A DNA stretch of 64,000 bases from Chiridota heheva (lineage: Eukaryota; Echinodermata; Holothuroidea; Apodida; Chiridotidae): positions 685,001-749,000 of the forward strand of contig JAIGNY010000581.1 in NCBI GenBank assembly GCA_020152595.1, given 5' to 3'. A program made the position numbers and the translations under genes. Positions 11,130 through 23,039 of the stretch are shown in pieces. How positions within the stretch are numbered: the first letter of the stretch is position 1; the number at the start of each line of letters is the position of its first letter. A model generated the notes under the pieces. That model searched no databases. It saw only the letters and a program-made list of their open reading frames with translations, and had not been told where the DNA came from.

Positions 11130-13100
11130 AAGAAATGCATAACGGATAGACAAAAAAGTAAAACTGCAAATTGGAAACCTGCCGCTGAAATCCTCAGGCT
11201 GTCAGGCTGGATTAGGGAAATTTGAATTAAAATATGGTTGGCGTACAGGACTCTTTTCAATGGTATGGAGGGGAGGGGGACTCTCTTACCCCTAGCTGGC
11301 GAAACCCCATATTTCAGATCACCAGGGCCGTAATTCTCATCTGGAAGGTGGGGAGGAGGGGAGGAAGGGGGAAGGGATGCAGACCTCCTCGCCCCTGCCC
11401 CGTACGCCTATGGCAGTGAGTCTACTATCTGACTATGGGACGTTGGCGCACTCATTACCAATTTCTTTGTAATTGTTAATGCATTTAGAAAAATTGATTG
11501 ACTTTATTTGTGTCTGATTCTTAAAATGTATACAGAACTTTATAACTTATTCATCTCCTTTTAATGGAATAAAGTTTGGAATGCTTTCTTAACCAGTTTG
11601 TTTCTTTTGATTTCCTCTTTCATAGGAGATGAATTTGCGTGACCACTAAATCCGTTAAAGGTATATGGATATTCAAACCTAATCTGTTAGATGCCTGGAT
11701 AGATATATTGAAAGAGCATTCGTTATAATCTTAGTAAAACACTTTTAAATGGTGGCAACAAAACGCATACTTTTTAGGTTATGACAAATCAACCTTTGTA
11801 AAAAATTCAGCCTTTGTACAGTTGTATACATGTATGTATGAACAGGGGTACTCCTAACATTATTTATTGTAATTTTATGTTTTCTAAAATTTAAAACATC
11901 AAAGGTTCTCAGATTGCGTTCTACTGTTAAATCTTGGCGAAGGTTATAATAATATCCAATTTCCTGTTCACTGTAGCCAACTTCTCTCATTAAATACATT
12001 TTTGAGAAGGACCGTAAAACAAAATGTTAACAGAAGTAATTTCTTATAGTCTGATATAATTGTCCCATTCTGAGGTCACAAAACATCGCGTGTTTTATGC
12101 TAATCTGATATTAGGTTTGAAAACGCTGTAACATGGGTAATTTTGAACCAATTTTGATGGCGCTTTTTTGCTTCTTGCATTGTTTTCTGTATATTTTAAG
12201 CTCATGATGTTGCTACCTCTACGTTTCTATGCTTGTTTGTAGTCGGTTTATCGTGATATTTAGGAATTTGCCGCATTTCGTCTTTTTAAATTATCATAAG
12301 AGGGCACTTCATTCCTGCAACTCGAAAAAAGAAAGAAAATGGGAACGCGACTTTGAACATTAGGTTTTTTACCGAGAGTATAGATTCGTCAAATGGTCAG
12401 AACTGTTCGGGTACTTCAACAAGCTTTGACATTCCAAGTGCTTATTATGTTTTAGATTGCAAACGGGCACTTTCTCAGAAAAGGGGGGTTCTTCGGTAAT
12501 GATGAATTAAACATTTGTGCGATTTTGTATTGAAATACATGAAGTAAGGCACAGAGAGAGAGAGAAAGAGAGATATAGGAGGGGGAGGGAGGAGGGGTGT
12601 CGGGCGCACGTGATACAGAAATACAGAACAAGCTCATTTTAAAAGTTTAACAACATTTACACAAGTTTTTCGTAAATTATTGAAAACCATTTTTTTAGAC
12701 TTTACCCATATTTTTCAAAGAGTGACGATAAACTTATAACCATGTATAAACGTAAACAATCAAACATATTTTCACATTCTGTGTTTCCATGGTTTTGTAT
12801 ATGGTATAATATAGCTCTTTTTGACATGAATTTTGACTTGTATAATACAACTTCTTACTATGCGTTGTGACATACTTTTTGTTTTTGAAATGTCAATTTT
12901 GCGAAAGCTCTCCGGGGGCCTTGGACCCCAACTGGGGCTTCGTTCCTGGACTCCACCAGGGTCACTTAAGCGGGTACCTGGACCCAACGCCGAGAAGTCC
13001 AGCGCTTTGCGATCAAAGTGACACCTTCGGTTTCACCTGAACTACACCACCACATATTTTGTCGGTTTAAATAAATTCCCCCTACCCCCTCTCCCCCTCT
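11130..13100. other. Intergenic, repeat-derived, no gene seen
   Basis: It contains an end of the 'agggccgtaattc' MITE family (~11326), a partial arm of foldback F1 (~11550-11665), a (GA)n-rich run (~12553-12580), and a dispersed block at ~12900-13020 resembling 5290-5420. No conserved protein is visible. Confidence 0.5.
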
Positions 13101-13160
13101 CCCCACCCCCTCCCCCTCCCCAATACGAACATCCTAGCTACGCTACTGCCAGGAAGCTAC

Positions 13161-15050
13161 GAGTTTCCTTATCACATGGTAGATGATAGCGGTAATTCAA
13201 CATTTTTATCTCAAGTTTGCGATGCTAAAGATCTAGGTGTAGGGCATAGCTCACATGCAGACCAGTGAGGTCGATGAGCATGGTAAACCATTATTAACTA
13301 CATCTGACCTTCAAAAAGTCAAGGTCTTGTCTCATTTCTTCATGAGGGCATTCACAGTTGAAGATGATAATAAAATGCCTGATTTAGAGAAAAGAAATGT
13401 TCAAGTTCCTCTCAGTTCTATTTCTATCTCACATGATAAATTACTCGATAAATTAAAATGTTTAGATACCTCTAAGTCGGCGGGACCAGATGGTATCCAT
13501 TCAAGGATTTTATTTGAGTGTTCTGATATCATTGCTCCATACCTAACTACAATATTCCAACTCTCCTTCGACAATATGATAGTCTGATAGTTCCAGATGA
13601 TTGGAAGGTGGCAAATATCTCAGCTATTTTCAAGAAGGGCAACAGACCTTTAGTATCAAATTATCGCTTTGTGAGCCTAAAGAGTGTTGTATGTGAAACG
13701 ATGGAATCGATTATTAGAGACCATTTGATGGAACATCTTCATAACAACAATCTAATTAGTCCTCAACAGTTTGGTTTCATGAAAGGGAGATCTACTTCTC
13801 TACAAATATTACACGTTTGAGATGATCTGTTCCTAGCATGAGAAATAATGATAAGGTTAAGATTGTATCTCTTGATGTTATAAGAGCTTTTGACAAGGTG
13901 CCACATAAACGTTTGCTTCATAAATTAAAGTTATGCGGTATTGTGGATCCATTATAGAGCTAGATCAGATCCTTTCTTACAAATAGGTCACATCGTGTTA
14001 TAGTAAATGGTGGTACTTCCAAATCAGTGAGAGTGATTAGTGGTAAACCACAAGGTAGTGTTTTGCGTCCGATCCTATCCATTATATAAATGATCTCCCT
14101 GACTCGTCGTCGTCGACTGTGAGCTCTTCAACTTACCATTTTGCAGATGACTCTATTGGTCGATGAGGTCAACTCAAGACCATAATATCTTGCAAGCTGA
14201 CCCGGACTCCTTGGCAAACTGGTCTTCTAAATGGCTATTGAAATTTCACCCAGATAAGTGCAAGGCCCTAGAAATTGCACGTTGTTCTCCTTCAAGTGAT
14301 TTATGCTACACCATCTTGAATCATAATCTTGAATCTTTATCTAACGAGAAGGATCTAGGAGTAACTTTTGACCCCAAGCTTACTTTTGAGGCTCACATCA
14401 ACGAGAAAGTCAACAAGGAAAATGTGATACTTGGACTCATCCGTAAATCGTTCACATATCTTGATAAAACCTCTTTAGTCCAACTCAAGAAGGCATTTGT
14501 GAGACCTCATCTGGAATTTTCAAACTGTGTCTGGCACCCATTAAAGAAAAAACACATTGAGTTGATTACAAATGTTCGAAGGAGAGCCACCAAACTTATG
14601 CCACATTTGCGTAATCTGCCATATCCATAGAGGCTTAACAATTTGAAACTACCAACATTAACTTACAGAAGAGCAAGAGGTGATATGATTCAAGTATGTA
14701 AGATGGTCTCACATATATATGATACAAGAGTTGCAAATGTATTACCTATTCGTAATAATACTAGAACAAGAGATTCTAAAAACAGGACAATTCTTCAATC
14801 ACATTCTTTCACCAGCCTCGACATAATTTGTTATCCATGTTATGGAGTAATTTTACTCCAGTTCTGGAATAATTCACCTACGGAGGTCGTGGAAGCATGT
14901 AAGCTAAATTTGTTTAAGAATAGGATGCATAAGCACTGGTGTAAACGGGCTTTCGGTTTCATTTCAAGGCCGAGAGTCACGAATTACTTGACACTTCTAG
15001 GTCTAGAATCTCAGGCTGCTAGCCTTTCGTCCAGGAAAAATCATAGGTAG
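13161..15050 (+). pseudogene. CR1/Jockey-like LINE reverse transcriptase, degenerate
   Basis: Four or more consecutive broken frames encode a non-LTR reverse transcriptase. In order they show 'SKSAGPDGIHSRIL' (13.47 kb), 'GFMKGRSTSLQ' (13.78 kb), an 'FDKVPH' palm segment (13.89 kb), an 'FADDS' catalytic box (~14.14 kb), then the C-terminal region with 'FVRPHLEFSNCVWHP' and 'RRRATKLMPHLRNLPY'. Stops at ~13.59, 13.82, 13.96 and 14.63 kb and frameshifts show that it is dead. The piece at 13161-13245, ending 'AKDLGV', resembles a post-palm segment and is out of order, so the 5' end is rearranged. No endonuclease domain is seen. Confidence 0.75.
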
Positions 15051-15084
15051 GTATTATAGGTAGGTGCATTGGTTGACTCTTAGC

Positions 15085-15700
15085 TCTCCTTTGATGGTCA
15101 CATCAATTCCAAAGTCAAGAAAACCAACAGCAATCTTAGCCTCATCCGACTCACATTCACTTTTATTGATGAAGATAATTTCGATCAGGGACCTGTTATA
15201 AATAGCAGGTCCCTGATCTGAGCATCCTTTTCAAATCACTTGTGAGACCACACCTTGAGTTTGCTAATACTATCTGGCATCCATTAATAGAAGCCCTTAG
15301 TTAATGTTCAGCAGCGTGCAACTAAGTTAGTTTCTGTATTAAAGAATCTCTCCTACCAAGATCGTTTTCAGAGACTCAAGCTACCTACTCTTTCCTCACT
15401 TAGAGGTGACATCATTGAAGTCTTTAAGATATTAAAGTATGATCCTAGAGTGTCCTCCATTCTCAATCTCCACACTGTCACTGCTACACACGGCCATCAA
15501 CTGAAGCTCTATCTGCCTAGAGCCAAGTTGCACAGACTTGCGTCGTTACTTCTTTAGCCATCGGATAGTTAGCCATTCCATAACTCCTTAAGCAACACTG
15601 TTGTTACAGCACCAAGCATCAATAGCTTTAAAAACCGTCTGGACCATTTCTGGAGCTCAGAGCCTTTACGGTTTAATTATAAAGCTGCCCTGAATTAGTT
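15085..15700 (+). pseudogene. Second LINE copy, 3' RT remnant
   Basis: Fragments in several frames correspond to the same C-terminal reverse-transcriptase region as the upstream copy: 'LVRPHLEFAN', 'QQRATKLVS' and 'LKLPTLSSLRGDIIEVFKIL'. It is 5'-truncated and lies head to tail behind the first copy. It ends about 140 bp before the Polinton left terminus. It contains a perfect 11-bp-arm hairpin at 15187-15218. Confidence 0.7.
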
Positions 15701-15843
15701 CAACACCAACACTTCGACTTGAGGTTTTGCAACCTCTATCCAGTATCATCATAAGGTATCTGAAGGTAAGGTATAACAACCCTCGTACGACAATCCCAAA
15801 GTCAACAGTACTGTGGGATGTGTATAATAAGTAGTATACAAGT

Positions 15844-16123
15844 AGTATACAAAAGGCTGGTTCTGGCACACTTTTGCGGTAGTTTTTGCGTCGTTTTTGT
15901 TTCCACTGGCTCTGGCACACTCTTGCGGTCGTTTTTGTTTCCACTGGTTCTGGGGACACTTTTGCGATCGTTTTGTTTTATTTTACTGGTTCTGGGACAC
16001 TTTTGCGTTCATTTTACTTGGCGGACTGGGGTTCTGATGCACTTTTTATGCCGTCACCCACCTATCTTGAAAATTTATGACAGAAAAATATGTTGTTTTA
16101 TTTATTTCTTTTTTTTTATCTTT
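15844..16123 (+). repeat. Polinton left terminal inverted repeat
   Basis: It contains degenerate tandem subunits ('ttctggcacacttttgcgg', then 'tcgtttttgtttccactgg') and ends in 'gaaaatttatgacagaaa' before the AT microsatellite. The same order is found inverted at 31914-32234. The first 28 bp are identical in the two arms. The outer end is preceded by a second 'agtagtatac', as if the terminal ~10 bp were duplicated. Confidence 0.85.
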
Positions 16124-16128
16124 TTATT

Positions 16129-16335
<207 letters not shown>

Positions 16336-19193
16336 TTAATCCATGTAGCCAAAGGCCATAGTGGTGGGTGATCCACTCACAACCCAGCGTTTGGTGTCGA
16401 GAGGTGACAAGAACATTTTATTCATTCGCATGCTATATATAATGTGGTGTTCGCTTCTCAATAGATTCATACCATGACGAAATGTCTTGCTGTCATACAG
16501 TGCTTCTTTGTACTGCTGATGTCGTATATTTTTTCTCACAACATACTTTTTAACACCTTTAGCTTTTCGGATCTTGCCTCCATCTTCCTTCAGGATAGAA
16601 TACATTTTGGGTCGAAGTCCTATATACTCGCTAATGGGTACTCCAGCACATTCGTCTTTCATTTTGCCAAGCACCTTTTTGTTCGTGGTGCTGTGGAGCG
16701 GATGGTCGGGTAAAAGCGTATCCAGCAAGGGCACTTCATCCACCCATTTGAATCCACCCGTGGGTAGTACTTGACTCATCGCCCAACCATACAGGTCATT
16801 TGCATCTAAGTAGAAAATATGGTTGTTAGGCTTGGAATCGTCATAACCTGAGACGTAAAGGTCATGCCTTTCTCGAATAACAGGTGCATGTCATAGTCGG
16901 TTAACAGTTCCAATTCTACACCTGAATATTTCAAGAGTGCATCCCAAGATAATCCAGGGCTTGTATAGTAGTGTGCTGGATTTAGACCATAATGCCGCAA
17001 GCAAGTCTTCCGATATATTTCAAAGACATCAACTAGTAGAAGCACATTAGTCCGCAGGTATAGGTCGTGATAATTTTCCATAGTATCAACTTCGAATGCC
17101 CCCTAGACCTCCTGCGCATCTTAATAATCCTCATTGGAGATATGTTCCTCCGTAAGCTTGCTATAGAAGGCATCTTGCGGAGGTTGGCACTTCCCAAATC
17201 GTTCACAGGAATCCATATACTTATAGAGGTAAATCCCCTTACGCAATAACAATTGTCTCCTTTTTCATTCGTTTCATATTCAGTTATGATACGGAAGTCA
17301 ACAGAGTCGTTGGCCACAACCAGCTTATCCAATGACGCAAGCAGGAACTGTGCGTTATCGATGAACCTCAACTGACCTAGGGAGAAGGATATATATTTCT
17401 CTATATTATTGGGGATGCAGGTAATATTTCCTTCCACTTTGCTGATGGCTTGCATGATCAAATGAGAGTCATAGCCCCGCAGCTTACGAAACACAACTGG
17501 GATTGTGGTTGTTTTGGAGCTCAGGCGCAACTTCATGTTGCAGGCATTGTGCGCAGCACCTCTGTACTTACCTGTGATATGGCAGTGGTTGCGGACAGAG
17601 TCACCATGTAGAGGTTTTTTTCAACATATATGGCAATCCTGTGCTGACCGGTGTGCGCGCCAATCCTCTCTCGAGATTATCATAGGTCGGGGGTTTGCCA
17701 GAACTGCTTTGATCTTAGTTTCTTTTTGCTGTAAAGCCTCAAGGAACTTCTCAGCTGCATTTTGCCCTCGATATACTACAGGAGGTTCTGTACGGCCATC
17801 ACACCTGACCACAACATACCCATAGCCACACGCCTTGTGCTGTTGAGTCTTTTGGGTATTGGATTGTGCGGGGTTGGATCCAGGATCATCTATCTTACAG
17901 GTGAGTGCCTCACAATTCGCGTAGATTACGTAGGGCGCTGGAAGCTGCTTGTGATAGTTCTGGAAGGACAACTTGTTTTCATCCTTTTTCGGCATCTCAA
18001 TACATACAGCTGTTTGACCAATTCCCATGCAATCAAATTTATGGGTCTCGAGCAGATCTTCTCTGGAATAGCCATGCAGACACCTCTCACAGAAGTGCTT
18101 ACGCCTTTGCTTGGCACTTTGATCAAAGAGCAGGCAGCTGAGGCTATTGACCCAAGTGTAGTGGAACTTACATGCCTTCTCAATCAATAGAAGGTTGATC
18201 CTGGGGATGTTCTTACCTTGTTTGCTAAGTCTGTGAACGACCACTCCTTTATCTCAACCAAAAACATTAATAGCCAGATAGTTTTGTTTTTCAACCTTCC
18301 CGATCTGCCGGGGAGAGTGGAGCTGGAGCATCTATTTCTTCAAAGTGTAAGCCGTCTTTTACGGTATACTTGCTGCATCTGTATGGATTTTTCTTGGCTG
18401 GAAACAGAGCAGATCGAAGGGCCCAGCGAAAAAAGTTATCATCACGCTTTTCACATTGATGATAGTCTTTTTAGCTTTGAGTTCTTTCGGCAAACAGAGA
18501 TAGGACCCACCTCGAAGTGGTTGGTACCGGGCAATATTTATCCAGAGGTCCTCCACTCTATCCACCACCCATCCTGACCCTCTCTGAGTACATTTATCAA
18601 GAGATTCTACCATGCGTGGGAAAGCGTTGTTGAGCGCTGCATCAATCTCACCCACTTGCAGGACACCCGTCTGATGGCTGCGAAATACTAGATTTGTGAA
18701 TTCTGTTCCCTCATCGCCATTATCCTTCTTCAGCCCCACTCTAAGTGCTAACTGGAATTTTAACCCGCAAAGGGCTCCAACCTCTTCTGCTACCTTCCTG
18801 TAAATTGCGGGGCAAACATCATCCAAAAGGGCTAGTGGGTCAGCTCTCAATCGGTGCCCATCTACGATATTCATCTGCCAACTGCGGAGGTGCCAATTGT
18901 CCCAGGATCCGTCTGAACCTTGGAGCAGGTACAGGTCTCGGTGCAGGTCTCGGTGCTCTTGGAGCAGGCATAGGTCTCGGTGCTCTCGGTGCAGGAATCG
19001 GTACAGGAACCGGTCTGCGGGCTGGCATATACTTATGAGCGATGATGGCATTCATGAAGTCCTTTTCAATATGATTTCCTCTTTTGCCTGATGGGTCATT
19101 AAGCAGGATATTGTTTTGAACCACATAGTTTCTCAATGCCTCGACTCTCTCTCTCTCTCTTCTAAGTGCAATTCTGTTTGAGTTATTCATCAT
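16336..19193 (-). pseudogene. polB: Protein-primed DNA polymerase B (Polinton), broken, palm deleted
   Basis: This is a replicative polymerase of the protein-primed family B. The minus-strand frames, read from 19193 down, give an N-terminal region with a Pro/Arg-rich repeat (~18.9-19.05 kb) and 'YQPLRGGSYLCLPKEL' (~18.5 kb). Next comes a Cys/His segment 'CERCLHGYSREDLLETHKF' (~18.08 kb). Exonuclease motifs follow, with 'LRGYDSHLIMQAI' (~17.47 kb) and 'LRTNVLLLVDVFEIYRKTC' (~17.04 kb), and then polymerase motif A 'YLDANDLYGWAMSQ' (~16.79 kb). The C-terminal 'DHPLHSTTNKKVLGKMKDE' then follows within ~20 residues, so the region that should hold motifs B and C is missing. Several frameshifts (for example ~18.45, 18.26, 17.6, 17.2 and 16.85 kb) also break it. 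It cannot be active. It points toward the left TIR. Confidence 0.85.
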
Positions 19194-19194
19194 A

Positions 19195-19425
19195 TACTGC
19201 TATACTATAGAGTGTTATTTCTCTAATTGGTTATCGTATCAGAGTTTCGCACCAGATTTGTATACTATGTTATATCTTATCTCTAATAGGCTGTCGTATC
19301 AGAGTTACACACGGATTTGAATACTATGGTATATTATGTCTCTAATAGGTTGTCGCACCAGATTTGTATACTATAATATGTTATATCTCTAATAGGACGT
19401 CACACCAGATGGTATACTATGATAT
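19195..19425. repeat. Four imperfect ~62-bp tandem repeats
   Basis: The unit contains 'atactatgttatat', 'tctctaatagg' and 'cgtatcagag' or 'caccagatttgtatac'. The array lies just upstream of the polymerase start and runs into the 3' end of the zinc-ribbon ORF. It may be a regulatory or replication-related region, but only the repetition is visible. Confidence 0.7.
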
Positions 19426-19610
19426 CGGTATCGCAACAGCATCATTTCGGCAAATACATTTTGAAAGTCTATACGAGCTTGTTTTTCAATGCGCAGCATC
19501 TTTTCAACAACCCTTTTACCACCACAAACACGGCAAAGTTGTGTTTGAGAATAAACACCAACCCCACACCTGCGGCATGGAACTATTGGGCGTTTACCAT
19601 TTCTAATCAC
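19389..19610 (-). CDS. Small zinc-ribbon ORF between polymerase and integrase
   Basis: This intact 73-codon frame begins 'MIRNGKRPIVPCRRCGVGVY' and has a second CxxC, 'CRVCGG', eleven residues after the first. That pairing is typical of a four-cysteine zinc ribbon. A basic/helical stretch follows. It lies on the same strand as the polymerase and integrase and between them. It is one of the few Polinton frames here without a lesion. The C-terminal part overlaps the 62-bp tandem repeats, which may have replaced the native end. The role is unknown; nucleic-acid binding is a guess. Confidence 0.45.
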   Translation of the reverse strand: MIRNGKRPIVPCRRCGVGVYSQTQLCRVCGGKRVVEKMLRIEKQARIDFQNVFAEMMLLRYRYHSIPSGVTSY

Positions 19611-19717
19611 TACTCGATGCTGCCAGCATCTTACCTAGCGGCAGCCAATTACACTTGTTCTGTGCACGTACTGACAACTTATATCATTATAATACTCTAT
19701 CTCTAATTGCATGTTGT

Positions 19718-20689
19718 ATTATTTTGGTGGGAGCTCAGTATTGTGAGGAACAATCAACAATTCACGAATAAATCCGCGGGCTGGACCATCTTGAAGATAG
19801 TATAGGACAGGCTCTCCAGGCTTTGTAACAGACCGTCCTATCCGATAAGCATTAACAGACCACACAGGGTCTGTAGCACGACGTCTACCTCCTTCCAGCT
19901 CACCTGGTGGTATAGATAACGCAGTACAATATCGGTAGGTACTTTTTGCTCCTCCAAGCCAACAGGGCGATCAGCTGGAGATGCTGGTTTCTGTTTCACC
20001 ATTTTAGGTTTGAGAGCATTAACAGGCTTCTTCCCAATAAGTCGTGTGACTTCGTTGTTCAAAGCTGAAACAACGGCAGGTAGTCTCTCTACCCATTCTG
20101 CCGATCTCTCCCCCTTATGTAATTTCATATCCTGAGCATACTGATGTCTGAACAACCGTTCTGCTAGTGTACGATTAAACCGCTCTGCAAAAGCTTGATT
20201 GCGATAAACGTCTGGGATTCCAAGTCTCACCTCAACACCATGCTTCTCCAATATGTCAGTTACAGAACCCATGAACTCACGCCCTGGATCCACCTGAAGT
20301 AGTTTCAGCCAATCGAGTGGACTACGATTATAAATGCGGGTAAATGCAGAAGCAACCTCTGTTGAATATTTCGAACTTAGAGGCTCAGCCTCTTTATACC
20401 GACTGGCAACATCGACCAAAACTAATGCATATTTATAGGTCTTGCGTCCAATTTTGTCATGCGGTAGAAACAAGAGGTCGGCTTGATGGACTTGATTTGG
20501 TGTAGAAATGTCAAACTTAGACCGTAATATATAGCGGGGAGGAGGTAGGTAGATCTGCCACATAGCCTGCTTCTTTAGCCAAGCTCGGGATTCATCTTCA
20601 GACACCTTTGTAGCTTTTGAAAGTTTCTTTATAGCTGGATTTCCTCTCCAATACCCCTGAGGGCTATAATATATCTCCGCTAGTTTCAT
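19718..20689 (-). pseudogene. int: Retroviral-type (rve, DDE) integrase of Polinton
   Basis: The integrase joins element ends to host DNA. The frame from 20689 shows an N-terminal region, then the catalytic core with a first aspartate in 'VHQADLLFLPHD', a second in 'LLQVDPGREF' and the glutamate in 'QAFAERFNRTLAERLF'. The spacing is that of a DDE integrase. The main frame ends at 19838, but the C-terminal portion continues in another frame to a stop at 19718-19720, implying one frameshift near 19.91 kb. The catalytic triad is intact, so this is among the least damaged genes. It is divergently oriented to the capsid gene, with start codons ~30 bp apart, so a shared promoter is likely. Confidence 0.85.
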
Positions 20690-20720
20690 TTTATATTAGA
20701 CATATTAATATATATTCAAT
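20690..20720. promoter_or_regulatory. Divergent intergenic between integrase and capsid genes
   Basis: Only 31 bp of AT-rich sequence ('tattagacatattaatatat') separates the two divergent start codons. TATA-like words are present on both strands. A bidirectional promoter is inferred from position alone. Confidence 0.3.
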
Positions 20721-22018
20721 ATGGCAATGAATTACGGAAAGAAACTAGCGCCTACACGAAGCACCCGCACAGGTCTGGGTGTGAAAGGTGTACGCACAAC
20801 TAATCAAGCTACTCTTGATACCCTAACGGCCACAGCAGGTAATCATGTGATTGTCAAATTCCCGAAGCTGCAGCAGCATGATGTCATTGTCCCAGGCACG
20901 GTCAGACTGGCCTTCGACATCACTCTGAATAGCACAGATGGGAATCGCACTATTGTCAACAACATAGGACGCAACATTGTGAGCAAACTAGAGGTAAAAC
21001 TTGGAGGAGAGGTTGTCATGAGTTTGGACAGCGCAGATATCTTCACAACTATGCAGACCTATGGCTCTTCTCTAGCGCGAGAGATAATGCTGACTACCAG
21101 GGTATAAGTAGAGAAAATTGTCTGAAAATTCGTGTAGGTGCTAGTGATAAAGCTGATAATAATAAGGGTGACAACGCACTTGCTAAAGCTTTTGGCAATA
21201 GATTTGCTATGCCATTAGATTTTAGTCTCTTGAGTGGCCACGCCTCATTTTACCCATCAGGTTTGCACGATTGGTTTGAATACATCATATACTTTGCACC
21301 TAACGAGAAGGTTATCATTGCAAGCGATGACACCAACGCTTCCTACACTCTAAAGAACTTGACTTTGGAATTTGATGTTGTGAATCAAGCAAGTCTTGCA
21401 GTAGAGATCCGAAATAAAATGTTGAATGAGTACCCGGTAAACTATACAGATATACAGCGGCACCGGAGAGAAATGCTCACTAGCTCCGTGTGGATTATCT
21501 CTTTGAATTTACCTCGACATAGTACCAGCGGTGTTGTCCTGTTGTTCGTCAAACCAGTTGATGATGGTAGATTTGCACAAAAACCTGAGACTTTCATGAA
21601 CCCCGATATCACTAAGGTCAGTGTAACCATTGAAGGTGTTCCTAACGAGCTATATGCCCAAGGCGTTCTCCCATACCAGCACTGGGACGAGGCTAAGAAG
21701 GTATTTGGCTCAGGTAGATTGTCCATGGTCGAGGGCCTCAATCCCGAGGTAGGCTTAGTTGTTAAGGAGATCGGTCTACATCACATCGATTTATCAGATT
21801 ACCTCCAAAAATACTACGCACTTGTTCTTGATCTGCGCAGCACCGATGATGATGCTCTACATGGTAACGGTCGTAAGCTGGGTAACGGCAGCGTAGGCAT
21901 GACTCTGGAGATCAACCGCACTCCTGCAGATGAAGGTACAGTGATTATGTACTACTTCGTCCTCTCGGATAAACAACTGGTTATCAAGAACGGTCGCGTA
22001 GCCAGAGTGTGGACTTAG
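20721..22018 (+). pseudogene. Probable Polinton major capsid protein, one frameshift
   Basis: Two frames (20721-21107 and 21209-22018) join into a ~430-codon gene with a single frameshift near 21.08 kb. The first starts 'MAMNYGKKLAPTRSTRTG'. The second ends 'LVIKNGRVARVWT'. The product is rich in beta-strand-like stretches and lacks membrane segments. Its position directly before the packaging ATPase and its size are those of the double jelly-roll capsid protein of Polintons/adintoviruses. The assignment is by synteny and general resemblance rather than a diagnostic motif. The alternative is another abundant virion protein. A structure prediction showing two jelly rolls would settle it. Confidence 0.65.
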
Positions 22019-22037
22019 AAGTAAAAACTATATAAAA

Positions 22038-22635
22038 ATGGAATTACCAAGAGATCCCCACCCTGCGATTATATGCGGTAAAACAGGCTCTGGAAAGACA
22101 CAGTATGTGTTGAACCTATTAGGAAACCAGCTATTTTGGCGTATTTGCAAGAATTTTCATATTATGCCCCACCTCGTCTTACAATCAAACATACTTACAA
22201 TGCGAGTTCCTTTCTGACGACTGCAATGTCTTCTTTCTAGATCCCTCTGGATAAAATGCAAAAATTTCTTGAAATCATAAGCAAGCTCTACCAAGGTATA
22301 CCTACTCTCTACATAGTCGATGATTGTTCCGCAGAAAGTGACCTTGTAAAAAAGAGGAGAGCATTATCAAATTTAGCTTTTTCAGGTAGACATCATCAGC
22401 ACTCGCTATGGGTTTAGCTCAAAAATGGAACTCGGTTGTTACTGATGTATGTGAACAGACTGAGTGGATTGCTTTATTCCACTGCAAGTCAGCTCATTGC
22501 TTTGATCTAGTTATGAAAGAAAACAGTGGCATTCCACAAGAAAAGTGGCAAGAAATCCGTGATAAGTTATCAAGTACAAAGTATCCTAAACTTGTGCTAA
22601 AAAGTGGACCACCTTTTGAGCACACAATTGAGTAA
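22038..22635 (+). pseudogene. FtsK/A32-type packaging ATPase, frameshifted
   Basis: The gene starts 20 bp after the capsid stop. The first 59 codons contain a clear Walker A, 'IICGKTGSGKT', and stop at 22215-22217. The next part, in another frame, has a Walker B-like 'LYIVDD' at ~22.31 kb. The C-terminal part (22408-22635) is open to a TAA. The family pumps genomes into capsids. The total length of about 200 codons is slightly short. At least two frameshifts break it. Confidence 0.75.
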
Positions 22636-22639
22636 GTAA

Positions 22640-22920
22640 TGCTTAGTGATAGTTAAGTAATACATAGTAATAATTCAGTAATACATAGTAATAGTTCAGT
22701 AATGCTTAGTAATATTTCAGTAATGCTTAGTAATAGTTAGGGAATGCTTACTTATAGTTAAGGAATACATAGTAATAGTTAAGTAATGTTTAGTAATAGT
22801 TAAGTAATACATAGTAATAGTTCAGTAATGCTTAGTAATAGTTAAGCTTAGTAATACAGTAGTTCAGTAATGCTCAGTAATAGTTAATTAGTGCTTAGTA
22901 ATGGTTAAGTAATGTCAAGC
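22640..22920. repeat. ~21-bp tandem repeat after the ATPase gene
   Basis: About 13 imperfect copies of units such as 'agtaatagttaagtaatgct' fill the gap between the ATPase gene and the cargo block. Variants alternate 'aatgctt' and 'aatacat'. There is no coding potential. Confidence 0.8.
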
Positions 22921-23039
22921 ACCACGTTGAACACAGCATTATTAATACTCATACTTGCACTACATCTGTGATATATCTATCCCATTGTATTGCGTGTTCG
23001 TAGAGTCATAATAAATATCGATAGTCTTATAGAAACACT

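Noticed and set aside
13255..15050. Host gene on the 13-15 kb frames
   Set aside because: The motif order is that of a LINE reverse transcriptase, with a second broken copy behind it.
22640..22920. CRISPR-like array
   Set aside because: Contiguous degenerate ~21-bp units without spacers, in a eukaryotic element.
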